Assembly (NCBI GenBank): GCA_016124845.1
Contig: WGMW01000050.1
Location: forward strand, 1 to 37,561
Source: Flavobacteriales bacterium
GTDB lineage: Bacteria > Bacteroidota > Bacteroidia > UBA10329
Reading direction: 5' to 3'
Length of the DNA stretch: 37,561 nt
Part shown: positions 16,201 to 25,003 of the stretch, in pieces
How the letters are laid out: the number at the start of each line of letters is the position of its first letter
How positions within the stretch are numbered: position 1 is the stretch's first letter
Notes under the pieces: generated by a model
What the model was told of the DNA's origin: nothing
What the model saw: only the letters and a program-made list of their open reading frames with translations
Databases searched by the model: none
Translations under genes and position numbers: made by a program

Positions 16201-18300
16201 ATGAAGTCCACTTTGACGGTTTCGGTATTGCTTGCCTGGGCAATGCTCCAATCCTGCGGACAAACTCACAATCCATTCATGGCCGAACACAAACACACCA
16301 ACGCGCTCATTAACGAAACCAGTCCTTATCTGCTACAACACGCGCACAATCCAGTTGATTGGGTAGCATGGAATGATGAAAGCTTGGCGCGGGCCAAGAA
16401 AGAGCAGAAACTCATGCTGATCAGCATCGGTTACAGCGCCTGCCATTGGTGTCATGTGATGGAGCACGAAAGTTTTGAGGATAGCACGGTTGCCGCTTTC
16501 ATGAACGAGCATTTCGTGTGTATAAAAGTGGATCGGGAAGAACGCCCTGATGTAGACCAGGTGTATATGAACGCGGTTCAGTTGATGACGGGCCGTGGAG
16601 GTTGGCCGCTCAATTGTTTTGCGTTGCCCGATGGAAGACCACTTTACGGTGGAACGTATTTCCCCAAAGAGCAATGGTTGGATGTGTTGCAACGCGTGGC
16701 CAACATTTGGGAGAACGACCGCGAGAAAGCACTGGAATATGCCACCAATCTCACGCAGGGAATCAAGCAAAGTGAGCTGATCCAGAAGAGTTCGGATACT
16801 TCAAAAATGACCAAGGAGGAAATTGCTCCACTCGTCAAAAAATGTAGTATGGAGTTTGATAACCGTGAAGGTGGCCCAAATCGTGCACCGAAGTTTCCGC
16901 TGCCGAACAACTATGAATTTTTGCTGCGCTATGCGTTTTTGAGTGATGATCAGGAAGTGAAGGATCATGTTCAGTTGACACTTCAGAAAATGGCGTTCGG
17001 AGGCATTTACGATCAGATCGGTGGTGGTTTTGCGCGCTATTCGGTTGATGGCGTTTGGAAGGTGCCGCACTTCGAAAAGATGCTGTACGATAACGCACAG
17101 TTGGTTTCGCTGTATTCGGAAGCGTATCAGGCCACTAAAAACCCACTTTACAGGGAAATTGTAGAAGAAACACTGGAGTTCATAAAGCGCGAAATGACCT
17201 CCAAAGAAGGTGCTTTTTATTCTGCGTTGGATGCGGATAGCGAGGGTGAAGAAGGCAAGTTCTACGTGTGGAAGGATGACGAATTGAAATCTGTTTTGGG
17301 TACTGATTTCGGTTGGGTGAAAGACTATTACAACATCAACCAAAAAGGGTTTTGGGAGCACGAGAATTACATTCTATTGCGCGATAAAAACGATGAAGAT
17401 TTCGCGAAGCAGAAAGGTTGGTCGGTTGAGAAATTGAAAACGAAAGTTGCCTCAGTAAAAGCAAAGTTGTTGTCTGAAAGAAGCAAGCGAATCCGCCCAG
17501 GTTTGGATGATAAGCAACTTACCTCTTGGAACGCGCTGATGCTGAAAGGTTATGCGGATGCATATCGCGTTTTCGGAAGAGAAGAATATCTGAAGGCCGC
17601 TTTGAAAAGTGCCGATTTCATTCTCAAAACGCAACGTAATGATGATGGAGGACTGTGGCACAATCACAAGGAAGACCGCTCCACCATCAACGGATTTTTG
17701 GAGGACTACTGCTTCACTATCGAAGCGCTGATCTCGCTCTGTCAAGCAACATTTGACAGAAAATGGCTGGACGAAGCCGATGCGCTGGCCAAATACACCA
17801 TCGAGCATTTCCATGATTCAGAATCGGGTATGTTCTTCTTCAATTCCAATAGCGATGCGCAACTCATTGCCCGTAAAATGGAATTGACGGATAACGTCAT
17901 TCCGGCATCCAATTCCAGCATGGCAAAGGGACTTTTTCTGCTCGGACATTACCTTGATAATTCAGAATATTTGAAGATCGCAGAACAGATGTTCCAGAAT
18001 GTCAAACCAAGCCTCTCACAAGGTCCGAGTTGGTATTCCAACTGGCTGGAATTGGCGCTCTATCAGTCGTATCCATTCTATGAAGTTGCCATCGTTGGCA
18101 ATGAAGCCGAAGCAAAGCGGGTGCAATTGGAACAGCGTTATCACCCAAATAAAATGTTGGTTGGCGGAAAAACCGAGAACGGTCTTTCTTTGCTGGAAAA
18201 CAGATTGATCGAAGGAGAAACGCGTATTTACGTTTGTGTCGATAAGGCGTGTCAGATGCCGACTTCAGATGTTTCTGTCGCAATTGGTCAGATGAAGTAA
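16201..18300 (+). CDS. DUF255 (YyaL/SPATA20-like) thioredoxin-domain protein with lipoprotein signal
   Basis: The 699-residue protein has an N-terminal thioredoxin-like DUF255 domain with [17 protein letters not shown], the redox-type motif CHWC at residues 81-84, and the family block [20 protein letters not shown] large alpha/alpha-barrel-like C-terminal part resembles glycan-active folds ([32 protein letters not shown]). The N-terminus [19 protein letters not shown] looks like a lipoprotein signal with Cys19. Most relatives are taken as cytoplasmic, and an internal ATG at 16279 would give such a form, so two products are possible. Substrate and reaction are unknown. The Nramp-like gene follows after 9 bp. 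Confidence 0.9.
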   Translation: MKSTLTVSVLLAWAMLQSCGQTHNPFMAEHKHTNALINETSPYLLQHAHNPVDWVAWNDESLARAKKEQKLMLISIGYSACHWCHVMEHESFEDSTVAAFMNEHFVCIKVDREERPDVDQVYMNAVQLMTGRGGWPLNCFALPDGRPLYGGTYFPKEQWLDVLQRVANIWENDREKALEYATNLTQGIKQSELIQKSSDTSKMTKEEIAPLVKKCSMEFDNREGGPNRAPKFPLPNNYEFLLRYAFLSDDQEVKDHVQLTLQKMAFGGIYDQIGGGFARYSVDGVWKVPHFEKMLYDNAQLVSLYSEAYQATKNPLYREIVEETLEFIKREMTSKEGAFYSALDADSEGEEGKFYVWKDDELKSVLGTDFGWVKDYYNINQKGFWEHENYILLRDKNDEDFAKQKGWSVEKLKTKVASVKAKLLSERSKRIRPGLDDKQLTSWNALMLKGYADAYRVFGREEYLKAALKSADFILKTQRNDDGGLWHNHKEDRSTINGFLEDYCFTIEALISLCQATFDRKWLDEADALAKYTIEHFHDSESGMFFFNSNSDAQLIARKMELTDNVIPASNSSMAKGLFLLGHYLDNSEYLKIAEQMFQNVKPSLSQGPSWYSNWLELALYQSYPFYEVAIVGNEAEAKRVQLEQRYHPNKMLVGGKTENGLSLLENRLIEGETRIYVCVDKACQMPTSDVSVAIGQMK

Positions 18301-18309
18301 TTTCCAAAC

Positions 18310-19542
18310 ATGAAAAACTTCATCAAGTCCATTCTTCCCGGCCTATTCCTTATCGGTTTCAACATTGGAACGGGGAGTGTGACCGCCATGGCGAAGGCCG
18401 GTGCCAACTACGGCATGGCGCTGCTTTGGACCATCCTGCTTTCGTGCCTCGTCACCTATTACCTCATTCGCCTTTTCGGAAAATACACGATTGTAACTGG
18501 TGAAACAGCCTTGGCTGCATTCCGAAAACACATTCATCCCGTTTTTGGAATGTTCCTTTTGGTAGCATTGACCGTCAACGTTTCGGGCGGAATCATGGGC
18601 GTGATGGGAATTGTGGCCGATGTGCTGCACGAATGGTCGAAGATGTGGGTCGATGGCGGCATTTCTCCGATTGTTTGGGCGAGTGGTTCCATTGCGCTCA
18701 TTTACGCCATTTTCTTTGTGGGAACGACTTCCACATTTGAGAAAGCCTTGGCGGGAATGGTCGCGTTCATGGGTTGTGCATTCTTCATCAATTTCGTGTT
18801 GATGATGCCGCCCGTTGCGGACATTCTGAATGGACTGATTCCATCGGTTCCCGAGACGAATGCAGCCTCAAATTCAAGCTCCTATCTGGTCATTGCTGGA
18901 ATGGTCGGAACCACGGTTTCTTCCATGGTTTTTATTGTGCGTACCACATTGGTGAAAGAGCAAGGTTGGGGCATTCAGGATATGAAAATTCAGAATCGCG
19001 ATGCAGCTGTAAGCGCAACGATGATGTTCCTGATCTCGGCTTCAATTATGGCTGCGGCTGCCGGAACGCTCTACTTAGCGGGGCAATCGCTCAACGATGC
19101 CAAGGAAATGATTCCGCTGCTGGAACCTGTGGCTGGCAAATACGCTGTGGCGATTTTCGTCATTGGAATTACCGCTGCGGGACTTTCATCTCAATTCCCG
19201 AATACACTGCTTTTGCCTTGGTTGCTGTGTGATTTCTTCGGTTGGGAACGCGACCTGAAAAAGTTCAATTTCCGAATGATCGTCCTTGTCATGTCGTTGC
19301 TCGGATTGGTCGTTCCGATTTTCCATGCACGGCCCGTGTTTGTGATGGTTGCGAGCCAGGCGTTTGCAGCCTTGGTTCTTCCAGTGACGGTTGGCGGCAT
19401 TTTCTATCTCACTTCCAGCAGGAAGATCATGGGCGAACATGCCAATTCAACCTTAGAGAACATTATCCTCTTCCTCATTTTTCTTTTTTCCCTTTTCATG
19501 GGGGGCGTTGGTATAAAAGGCTTCGTTCAGGATTTCTTCTGA
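18310..19542 (+). CDS. Divergent Nramp (SLC11)-family transporter without the canonical metal site
   Basis: The 410-residue product has about eleven membrane helices and the overall Nramp pattern (PGLFLIGFNIGTGSVTAMAK in helix 1; AGMVGTTVSSMVFIV in helix 6). In metal-transporting Nramps helix 1 has DPGN and helix 6 has MPH. Here the matching places read NIGTGS (18-23) and TTVSSM (201-206), so the Asp, Asn and Met that bind manganese or iron are missing. It may move another ion, or none of the usual ones. It is 9 bp after the DUF255 gene, most likely in the same transcript. Confidence 0.88.
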   Translation: MKNFIKSILPGLFLIGFNIGTGSVTAMAKAGANYGMALLWTILLSCLVTYYLIRLFGKYTIVTGETALAAFRKHIHPVFGMFLLVALTVNVSGGIMGVMGIVADVLHEWSKMWVDGGISPIVWASGSIALIYAIFFVGTTSTFEKALAGMVAFMGCAFFINFVLMMPPVADILNGLIPSVPETNAASNSSSYLVIAGMVGTTVSSMVFIVRTTLVKEQGWGIQDMKIQNRDAAVSATMMFLISASIMAAAAGTLYLAGQSLNDAKEMIPLLEPVAGKYAVAIFVIGITAAGLSSQFPNTLLLPWLLCDFFGWERDLKKFNFRMIVLVMSLLGLVVPIFHARPVFVMVASQAFAALVLPVTVGGIFYLTSSRKIMGEHANSTLENIILFLIFLFSLFMGGVGIKGFVQDFF

Positions 19543-19548
19543 AAACTG

Positions 19549-21099
19549 CTATTGGATTACAACCAGTTTATTGGCTTGCCACCTGCTTCCATTGACCGAT
19601 AGCAGATAGGTGCCAGATTTCAGGTCAGATACGTCCAACGTGAATCGCTGAGAACCCACGGCAGTACTGCCAGAACTTGCAGTTTTGACCATCCTTCCGC
19701 AACCATCGAAAAGTGAAATCCCGACCATGGATTTCCTCTCTACATCGAATTCGACAAAGAGTTGATCCCGCACCGGATTCGGGTAAACTGAAATAGGTGG
19801 TTCGGTCGATTCCGAAGCAATTCCAAGGTTAAGGTCGTTCTTGTATTTGGCGATGAACACATCGAACGAGGCCATGATGGCCACCTCTCCGACCACCCAA
19901 ATATCACCGTTGGCATCAAAAGTGGCCGCATATGCGAAATCATCACTTGTTCCGATCGGAGTAATGACACTTCCTGCCGACCCAAAATCAGTGTCAACCG
20001 TTCCATCAGCCAAGAATCTCGACAGGGAAATATCTTGCGAAGACATGGCTGAATTTCCGATCACGATCAACTTACCGTCCGGTTGAATGAGTACCCTTTG
20101 GCCATAGTCATTTCCTGCTGTTATCGAGTGGTAAACCACTCCACCAACCCCGAACGAAGTGTCGTAGGTCCCGTCTTGGTTGAAACGCGCAATGGTAAAG
20201 ACTGAGCCCGAAGCCTGACCGCTTTCGCCCACCGCTATGATTTTACCATCCGGTTGTAGCGCAACGTGGCGACAGAAACTTCCGGAGATGCCCAATTGGT
20301 AGTGAATAGTTCCGTTTGTGCCGAAGCTATTGTCCAAACTGCCGTTCGGATTGATTCGGGCCATGGCGAATTCCCACCCAATGGATCCTGCCGTGTTCCC
20401 GGCAACAATGATCTTTCCATCACTCTGTATCAGACCCGACCCAACGAGATCTACAATATTGCTGAATGGTGTTACCGCAAGTCCGTCACCGCTGAATGAT
20501 TGGTCGATGGAGCCATTGCTGTTCAGTCGCATGACCGCGGCAACGTAATCATTGGTCGTCACCGTAGTTCCGAAGATCACGATCCGTCCATCCTGCTGAA
20601 TGTCCACCGCCACAGGTATGTCCGAGATTCCGCTTGGATTGTAAATGGCGATCCCATCGTTGTCAAACGTATCATCCCATGAGCCATCGGGATTGAGTCG
20701 GTAAACACCGAACCCATCCGTGCCATTTACATCAGTCGGTCCCACAAACACCATTTTCCCATCCGGCTGTAGCACACCTCCGAACAATCGGTCATTTGAC
20801 GGCCCAAGGTCAAGGTCTTTCCAGCCGTTTGTTCCAAAATCCGTGTCGGCATCCCCATTGGGAAAGCATCGATAGACGAACATCTGGTTGTCGCTGCCAT
20901 TGTGCGAATAACCTGCAACAACCACTTTGCCATCGCTTTGGATCAATACCACCCGGCCATGTTCGGCATTACTGCTGGTGCCGATCGTATGTAGACCATT
21001 CTGGCTGAAAGCACCATCCAAGAAACCGGGTTGAGCCAGTGAGTGATCGAAGAAGCATGAAAGCAGAACTGAGAAAAGGAGTGAACCTGTTATTTTCAT
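19549..21099 (-). CDS. Secreted delta-60 repeat protein with type A T9SS sorting domain
   Basis: The 516-residue protein has a signal peptide (MKITGSLLFSVLLSCFFD, cleavage near SLAQ) and about seven copies of a roughly 55-60-residue repeat. Each repeat carries a QPDGK-I-V-x-G strand and a later R-x-x-x-DG-x-x-D-x-x-FG turn (for example LIQSDGKIIVAGN, NPNGSLDNSFGTNG), the delta-60 (DUF5122) pattern of a beta-propeller-like fold. The C-terminal 75 residues (ISVYPNPVRDQLFVEF, LKSGTYLLSVNG) are a type A type IX secretion sorting domain, so it is exported across the outer membrane and probably attached to the surface. It is a single-gene unit between two plus-strand genes. Confidence 0.92.
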   Translation of the reverse strand: MKITGSLLFSVLLSCFFDHSLAQPGFLDGAFSQNGLHTIGTSSNAEHGRVVLIQSDGKVVVAGYSHNGSDNQMFVYRCFPNGDADTDFGTNGWKDLDLGPSNDRLFGGVLQPDGKMVFVGPTDVNGTDGFGVYRLNPDGSWDDTFDNDGIAIYNPSGISDIPVAVDIQQDGRIVIFGTTVTTNDYVAAVMRLNSNGSIDQSFSGDGLAVTPFSNIVDLVGSGLIQSDGKIIVAGNTAGSIGWEFAMARINPNGSLDNSFGTNGTIHYQLGISGSFCRHVALQPDGKIIAVGESGQASGSVFTIARFNQDGTYDTSFGVGGVVYHSITAGNDYGQRVLIQPDGKLIVIGNSAMSSQDISLSRFLADGTVDTDFGSAGSVITPIGTSDDFAYAATFDANGDIWVVGEVAIMASFDVFIAKYKNDLNLGIASESTEPPISVYPNPVRDQLFVEFDVERKSMVGISLFDGCGRMVKTASSGSTAVGSQRFTLDVSDLKSGTYLLSVNGSRWQANKLVVIQ

Positions 21100-21168
21100 G
21101 GCGTAGAATATTCAGCCAAAGTTTTTAATACCTCGCTCGAAGTATGTTGAGTTAGGTCGGTGGAAAAG

Positions 21169-21687
21169 ATGATGTTGCTCAGAAAGTTAACACTTGCGGA
21201 TTTTGATGACTGGAACTCCATGCGAACCATGGCGCTGGATGTAGCTCCAATTGCTTTCGGGGCTTCCAACGAGGACGAAATACCCAAGCGAAAGGAGTTT
21301 TTTGAGCGGAACATTGAAATGCCCGACCACTTCATTCTTGGAATGTTCATAGAGAACAGGTTGATCGGGATTGCCGGATTCTACCGCCACAATCAACTCA
21401 AGGTCAGGCACAAAGGAACCATCTGGTCGGTTTTCGTTCACCCTGATTTTCAGGGACAAGGATTGGGACGGAAACTGATGCAGGAAATTATTGCCATCAT
21501 CTTCTCAATTGGTGGAATGGAGCGGATTCTCATAGGTGCTTCATCCGTCAATCCAACGGCTATAAATCTCTACAAAAGCCTTGGCTTTGAGGAATACGGC
21601 TATGAACCGCGATGTCTTATTCATGATGGCAATTATTATGATGAGGTTTTGATGGTGCTCGATCGGGCGGATTACCGCAAAGGCTGA
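21169..21687 (+). CDS. GNAT family N-acetyltransferase
   Basis: The roughly 172-residue product has the GNAT order: an N-terminal strand [12 protein letters not shown], a central strand pair ending [16 protein letters not shown] with the acetyl-CoA pyrophosphate loop (QGQGLGRKL), and motif B with [20 protein letters not shown]. The overall look is of RimI-type or small-molecule acetyltransferases; substrate unknown. Two adjacent ATGs (21169, 21172) could start it; a GTG at 21160 is less likely. It lies 26 bp before tyrS, which has its own promoter element inside the gap. Confidence 0.87.
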   Translation: MMLLRKLTLADFDDWNSMRTMALDVAPIAFGASNEDEIPKRKEFFERNIEMPDHFILGMFIENRLIGIAGFYRHNQLKVRHKGTIWSVFVHPDFQGQGLGRKLMQEIIAIIFSIGGMERILIGASSVNPTAINLYKSLGFEEYGYEPRCLIHDGNYYDEVLMVLDRADYRKG

Positions 21688-21695
21688 TAACTTTG
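21688..21695 (+). promoter_or_regulatory. -7 promoter element of tyrS
   Basis: TAACTTTG is a perfect TAnnTTTG match that begins at the last base of the gap after the GNAT stop and ends 18 bases before the tyrS ATG. Transcription would start about 12 bases before the ATG. No clear -33 box is seen inside the GNAT gene end. Confidence 0.55.
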
Positions 21696-21713
21696 CCGCC
21701 CAAATCGGAAAAA

Positions 21714-23009
21714 ATGGCGTTCAAACCCAACCACGACCTTGTTGAAGAATTGAAATGGCGCGGCCTGCATCACGACAGCATGCCTGAAACGCAGGAACTC
21801 CTGAACAAGGAAATGGTGACGGGTTATGTGGGTTTTGATCCGACCTCTGATTCACTGCACATTGGAAACTTGGTGCCGATCATGTTGCTCAAGCATTTGC
21901 AGTTGGCGGGTCACAAACCGATCGCGTTGGTCGGTGGCGCTACGGGAATGATCGGTGATCCTTCGGGAAAATCTGCCGAACGGAATCTTCTGGATGAGGA
22001 AACACTTCGCAAGAATCAGGAAGGTGTGCGAAAGCAGCTTTTGAAATTATTGGATTTCGAGAACGGTGAGAACAAGGCCGAATTGGCCAACAACTACGAT
22101 TGGTTCAAGGACATGACGTTCCTCGGTTTCATGCGTGACATTGGGAAGCACATTACCGTGAGTTATATGATGTCGAAGGACAGCGTTCAGAACCGTTTGG
22201 AAACAGGCATTTCGTTCACGGAATTCAGCTACCAGTTGGTGCAGGGCTACGACTTTGCGCATCTGCTGAAAACCAAAGGCGTGAAGCTGCAAATGGGCGG
22301 TTCCGACCAGTGGGGAAACATCGTAACGGGAACAGAATTGATCCGCAGAATGGGCTTGGGCGAGGCGAAAGCGTTGGTGGCTCCACTCATCACAAAAGCT
22401 GATGGCGGCAAATTCGGGAAGACTGAAAGCGGCAACGTTTGGCTCGATCCAGAACGAACTTCACCATACCAATTCTACCAGTTCTGGTTGAATGCTTCAG
22501 ATGAAGATGCCAAAAAGTATATCCGCATTTTCTCATTACTACCTAAGGAAGAAATTGAAGCGATTGAGGCAGAACATGAGCAAGCACCGCACGCTCGTGC
22601 ATTGCAAAAAGCCTTGGCAAAAGATGTGACTGTTCGTGTTCATTCTGAGGATGATTACAACGCGGCAGTTGCGGCTTCGGAAATCCTGTTCGGAAAGGGA
22701 ACAGAGGAAAGTCTGCGCAAGCTTTCTGAAACCGATCTGCTTTCAGTTTTTGACGGTGTTCCGCAGTTTGAGATTTCCAAATCTGAACTGGAAACTGGAA
22801 TCGGAGTTATTGATCTTTTGACTGAAAAAGCAGCGGTTTTCCCATCAAAAGGAGAAGCCAGAAAGATGATTCAGGGAAATGGTGTTTCCATTAATCAGAA
22901 CAAGGTTTCGGCAGTTGAACTTTCCGTTGATTCGTCTTTCCTCATCTCAGGAAAGTATATCCTCGCACAGCGCGGTAAGAAGAATTACTTCTTGATTAAA
23001 GTGGTTTAA
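21714..23009 (+). CDS. tyrS: Tyrosyl-tRNA synthetase
   Basis: This class I synthetase charges tRNA-Tyr. The 431-residue protein has the HIGH-type motif HIGN at residues 49-52, the tyrosine-pocket stretch [12 protein letters not shown], the [12 protein letters not shown] block, and the KMSKS loop in the TyrRS form KFGKT near residue 233. A C-terminal S4 RNA-binding domain ([17 protein letters not shown]) is present from about residue 365. The start at 21714 follows an A-rich GGAAAAA; seven residues upstream in frame begin with a TTG inside the promoter element and are not used. Confidence 0.97.
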   Translation: MAFKPNHDLVEELKWRGLHHDSMPETQELLNKEMVTGYVGFDPTSDSLHIGNLVPIMLLKHLQLAGHKPIALVGGATGMIGDPSGKSAERNLLDEETLRKNQEGVRKQLLKLLDFENGENKAELANNYDWFKDMTFLGFMRDIGKHITVSYMMSKDSVQNRLETGISFTEFSYQLVQGYDFAHLLKTKGVKLQMGGSDQWGNIVTGTELIRRMGLGEAKALVAPLITKADGGKFGKTESGNVWLDPERTSPYQFYQFWLNASDEDAKKYIRIFSLLPKEEIEAIEAEHEQAPHARALQKALAKDVTVRVHSEDDYNAAVAASEILFGKGTEESLRKLSETDLLSVFDGVPQFEISKSELETGIGVIDLLTEKAAVFPSKGEARKMIQGNGVSINQNKVSAVELSVDSSFLISGKYILAQRGKKNYFLIKVV

Positions 23010-23020
23010 AGTCGGGTTCC

Positions 23021-23458
23021 ATGAAGCAGATAATCGAAGACTGGAAGATAAATGGGGTTAAATCTCATTTGATTGTGTTTGCTTCTCTCTGTATACTAAT
23101 TCCCCTTGTCCATGTCTTGGCTGTGGGAAATGCGCCAAGGAAAAGTGTTGTGTTGACTCTTTCTATTTTAGTTGGGATTCTTGAGATTCCAGTTTTACTG
23201 GCTCTTTTTATTAAGACTTTTCACGGAAGGTTACCGTTAACGGTTAACGATAAGCTACTTGTTTTAGTTGGCTTAACCATTGTACTATTGGTTTCGACCT
23301 TTTTGGTTAACTGGATAAATATTTTCGATAGAGGTTTTGAAGAGAATGAGCTATATGAGAGTATACTAACCACTTTCTATGTGTATCTAATTGTAATGGT
23401 ATTCTGCTTGCCGCTTGTATTTTTTCTGAATTCAAGAACTAGCAGAGAGGATGTCTAA
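23021..23458 (+). CDS. Orphan four-helix membrane protein
   Basis: I do not recognise this 145-residue protein. It has a short polar N-terminus (MKQIIEDWKINGVKSH) and four predicted membrane helices (about 17-36, 43-64, 77-97, 115-138), with a charged tail. Its DNA is visibly richer in A+T than its neighbours: hand counts give 20 and 19 G+C in the 60-base lines at 23041 and 23341, against 30 in the tyrS line at 22381. This, and the lack of known relatives that I can name, suggests a recent gain. It starts 11 bp after tyrS and its stop overlaps the stop of the opposing gene by 4 bp. Confidence 0.72.
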   Translation: MKQIIEDWKINGVKSHLIVFASLCILIPLVHVLAVGNAPRKSVVLTLSILVGILEIPVLLALFIKTFHGRLPLTVNDKLLVLVGLTIVLLVSTFLVNWINIFDRGFEENELYESILTTFYVYLIVMVFCLPLVFFLNSRTSREDV

Positions 23459-24453
23459 ACCACCATCAGACTACACCCTCTTACTTCAGCATCATCCATT
23501 CTTCCGAGCACTTCGAATGAATGGTCTTGGTGGATATGCGCCAGATCTTGCGTAGCAATGAACGGACAGCTGTGCATGTTGGCCAGATCGATCACATTCA
23601 AAGCACCTTTTCCTCGTTCGCAGATGTTCAACGGGTCTGTTGCTTCACGAACGTAAACCCGCATCCAAGGCGGTGTTCTGAAAATTCCTTCGCCCAGCGA
23701 ATACGCTTGGCTTAGTAATTCAGTCATGCCGTATTCGCTGGCAATGTTCTCCAACCCAAAAGCTGATTTCAGAATCTCATGAACCTCTTCTCGGGGCATT
23801 TCCCTGCGTCTGCCTTTCATCCCGCCCGTTTCCAGAATGGTGCAGTTTTTCAGTTCCTGCGGATGCTTTTCGGCAAGTTCCAGTAATGCGAAGGTTACTC
23901 CGATCAGAAGTGTTTTCACACCCTTTTTTGAGTTTTTCTTTAGCACTTTGGAAAGTGATGTGAGGCGGTCCAAATAGAATCCATTGTCAGCGTGGCCGCT
24001 CTTGCGCATCAGCTTCTGCGTCATGTAAACCAACGAGGAATTCGACCGTTCCAAATAGGAGGGAAGCAACGCCAAAATGCAATATTCATCAGGCTTGCCG
24101 AAAAACTGCTGAAAGCATTGGAAAAGGCTTTGCTCATAAAGCGCCAAACTGGCCACGAAATGATGGCTGCGCTCCATTCCCGTGGTTCCGCTGCTGAGGA
24201 AAACCGCTTCCGGGGGCGCATTGAAAATTCCCACCTGATGCCGTTTGAACATGGAAATAGGCAGGAACGGAATGTCGCCTAATTTCTGAACAGCATCTGC
24301 ATTCACGCCCAAATGCCCAATAAAAGCGCGGTATGTTTCGTTCTTGGTGGCATGCAGTCGGAACAACTCCAACGCGATCTGCTCGAACAACACATCATTG
24401 TGTTCGTTCATAGAGAAAATGCGTTCAGATATGCGTGCCGTCTTCGCGTTCAT
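23455..24453 (-). CDS. LuxE-like acyl-protein synthetase domain protein
   Basis: The 332-residue protein resembles the LuxE/acyl-protein synthetase family, adenylate-forming enzymes that activate a fatty acid as acyl-AMP. Evidence: FLPISMFKRHQVG followed by the Gly/Ser/Thr-rich loop FLSSGTTGMERSHH at residues 85-98, the ILETGGMKGRRREM stretch, and the C-terminal ASEYGMTELLSQAY and LANMHSCPFIATQDL blocks, which match the adenylation core pattern Y-G-x-TE and the later Asp motif. No luxC/luxD-like partner is nearby. The start at 24453 gives a 39-bp divergent gap; a second ATG at 24411 is possible. A weak -7 match (CAATTTTG, 24471-24478) precedes it. Confidence 0.82.
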   Translation of the reverse strand: MNAKTARISERIFSMNEHNDVLFEQIALELFRLHATKNETYRAFIGHLGVNADAVQKLGDIPFLPISMFKRHQVGIFNAPPEAVFLSSGTTGMERSHHFVASLALYEQSLFQCFQQFFGKPDEYCILALLPSYLERSNSSLVYMTQKLMRKSGHADNGFYLDRLTSLSKVLKKNSKKGVKTLLIGVTFALLELAEKHPQELKNCTILETGGMKGRRREMPREEVHEILKSAFGLENIASEYGMTELLSQAYSLGEGIFRTPPWMRVYVREATDPLNICERGKGALNVIDLANMHSCPFIATQDLAHIHQDHSFEVLGRMDDAEVRGCSLMVV

Positions 24454-24460
24454 GCTGCTT

Positions 24461-24488
24461 TTGCTGGGCGCAAAATTGCCTAATTTTG
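24461..24488 (+). promoter_or_regulatory. Promoter of the small lipoprotein gene, apparently leaderless
   Basis: TTG (24461-24463) is followed by 17 bases and then TAATTTTG (24481-24488), a perfect TAnnTTTG. Only 4 bases separate it from the ATG at 24493, so transcription should start at or beside the start codon. A near-match on the other strand (24471-24478) would drive the LuxE-like gene, so the two promoters overlap back to back. Confidence 0.6.
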
Positions 24489-24492
24489 AAGG

Positions 24493-24999
24493 ATGAGAAA
24501 GGGATTTCTGTTCGTGTTGGTTGCCATAATGCTGAGTGCATGCCTGAAACGGCAGAATTATCCTGACAGACCATATATTGAGTTTCTCGGATTTTACCCC
24601 AATATTCAAGCGCAGAGTTCGGGCGATTCGCTGGGTTTTGTAAAGTTCAGATTCACAGATGGCGATGGCGATCTGGGACTTGGTCAGGGCGATACGCTGG
24701 GTGAGTTCGCTTCAGGACAGCCGTATCATTACAATCTGTTCATTTACTACTACGAGAAACAGAATGGGACGTATGTGCGGGTGGATCCGCCAGAAACGCC
24801 ATTCCATGTGCGCTTTAAACGATTGACCGCCACTGGGGGAAACGGTGCGCTGGAAGGAACCATGGACGTGGGCGTGTACGGCAGACCCGGAATTCCTTGG
24901 GACACGATCCGCTACGAAATGTTCATTGTGGACCGTGCGCTGCACATCAGCGATACGATCGTAACGCCAGATATTCTGCTTTCGCAATACAACTTCTGA
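24493..24999 (+). CDS. Small lipoprotein, function unknown
   Basis: The 168-residue product has a lipoprotein signal peptide ending in the lipobox LSAC (Cys17: MRKGFLFVLVAIMLSAC). The mature part is rich in acidic and glycine residues with FRFTDGDGDLGLGQGDTLGE, which looks like a calcium-binding or turn-rich segment, then beta strands (YNLFIYYYEKQNG, IRYEMFIVDRALH). It resembles the small lipoproteins of Bacteroidota that I cannot assign to a process. It ends 4 bp before the opposing Na/Pi transporter gene. Confidence 0.82.
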   Translation: MRKGFLFVLVAIMLSACLKRQNYPDRPYIEFLGFYPNIQAQSSGDSLGFVKFRFTDGDGDLGLGQGDTLGEFASGQPYHYNLFIYYYEKQNGTYVRVDPPETPFHVRFKRLTATGGNGALEGTMDVGVYGRPGIPWDTIRYEMFIVDRALHISDTIVTPDILLSQYNF

Positions 25000-25003
25000 T
25001 AGA

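Noticed and set aside
16333-17361. Minus-strand frames of 145 and 186 residues inside the DUF255 gene
   Set aside because: They are fully inside a strongly supported gene on the other strand and show no domain pattern.
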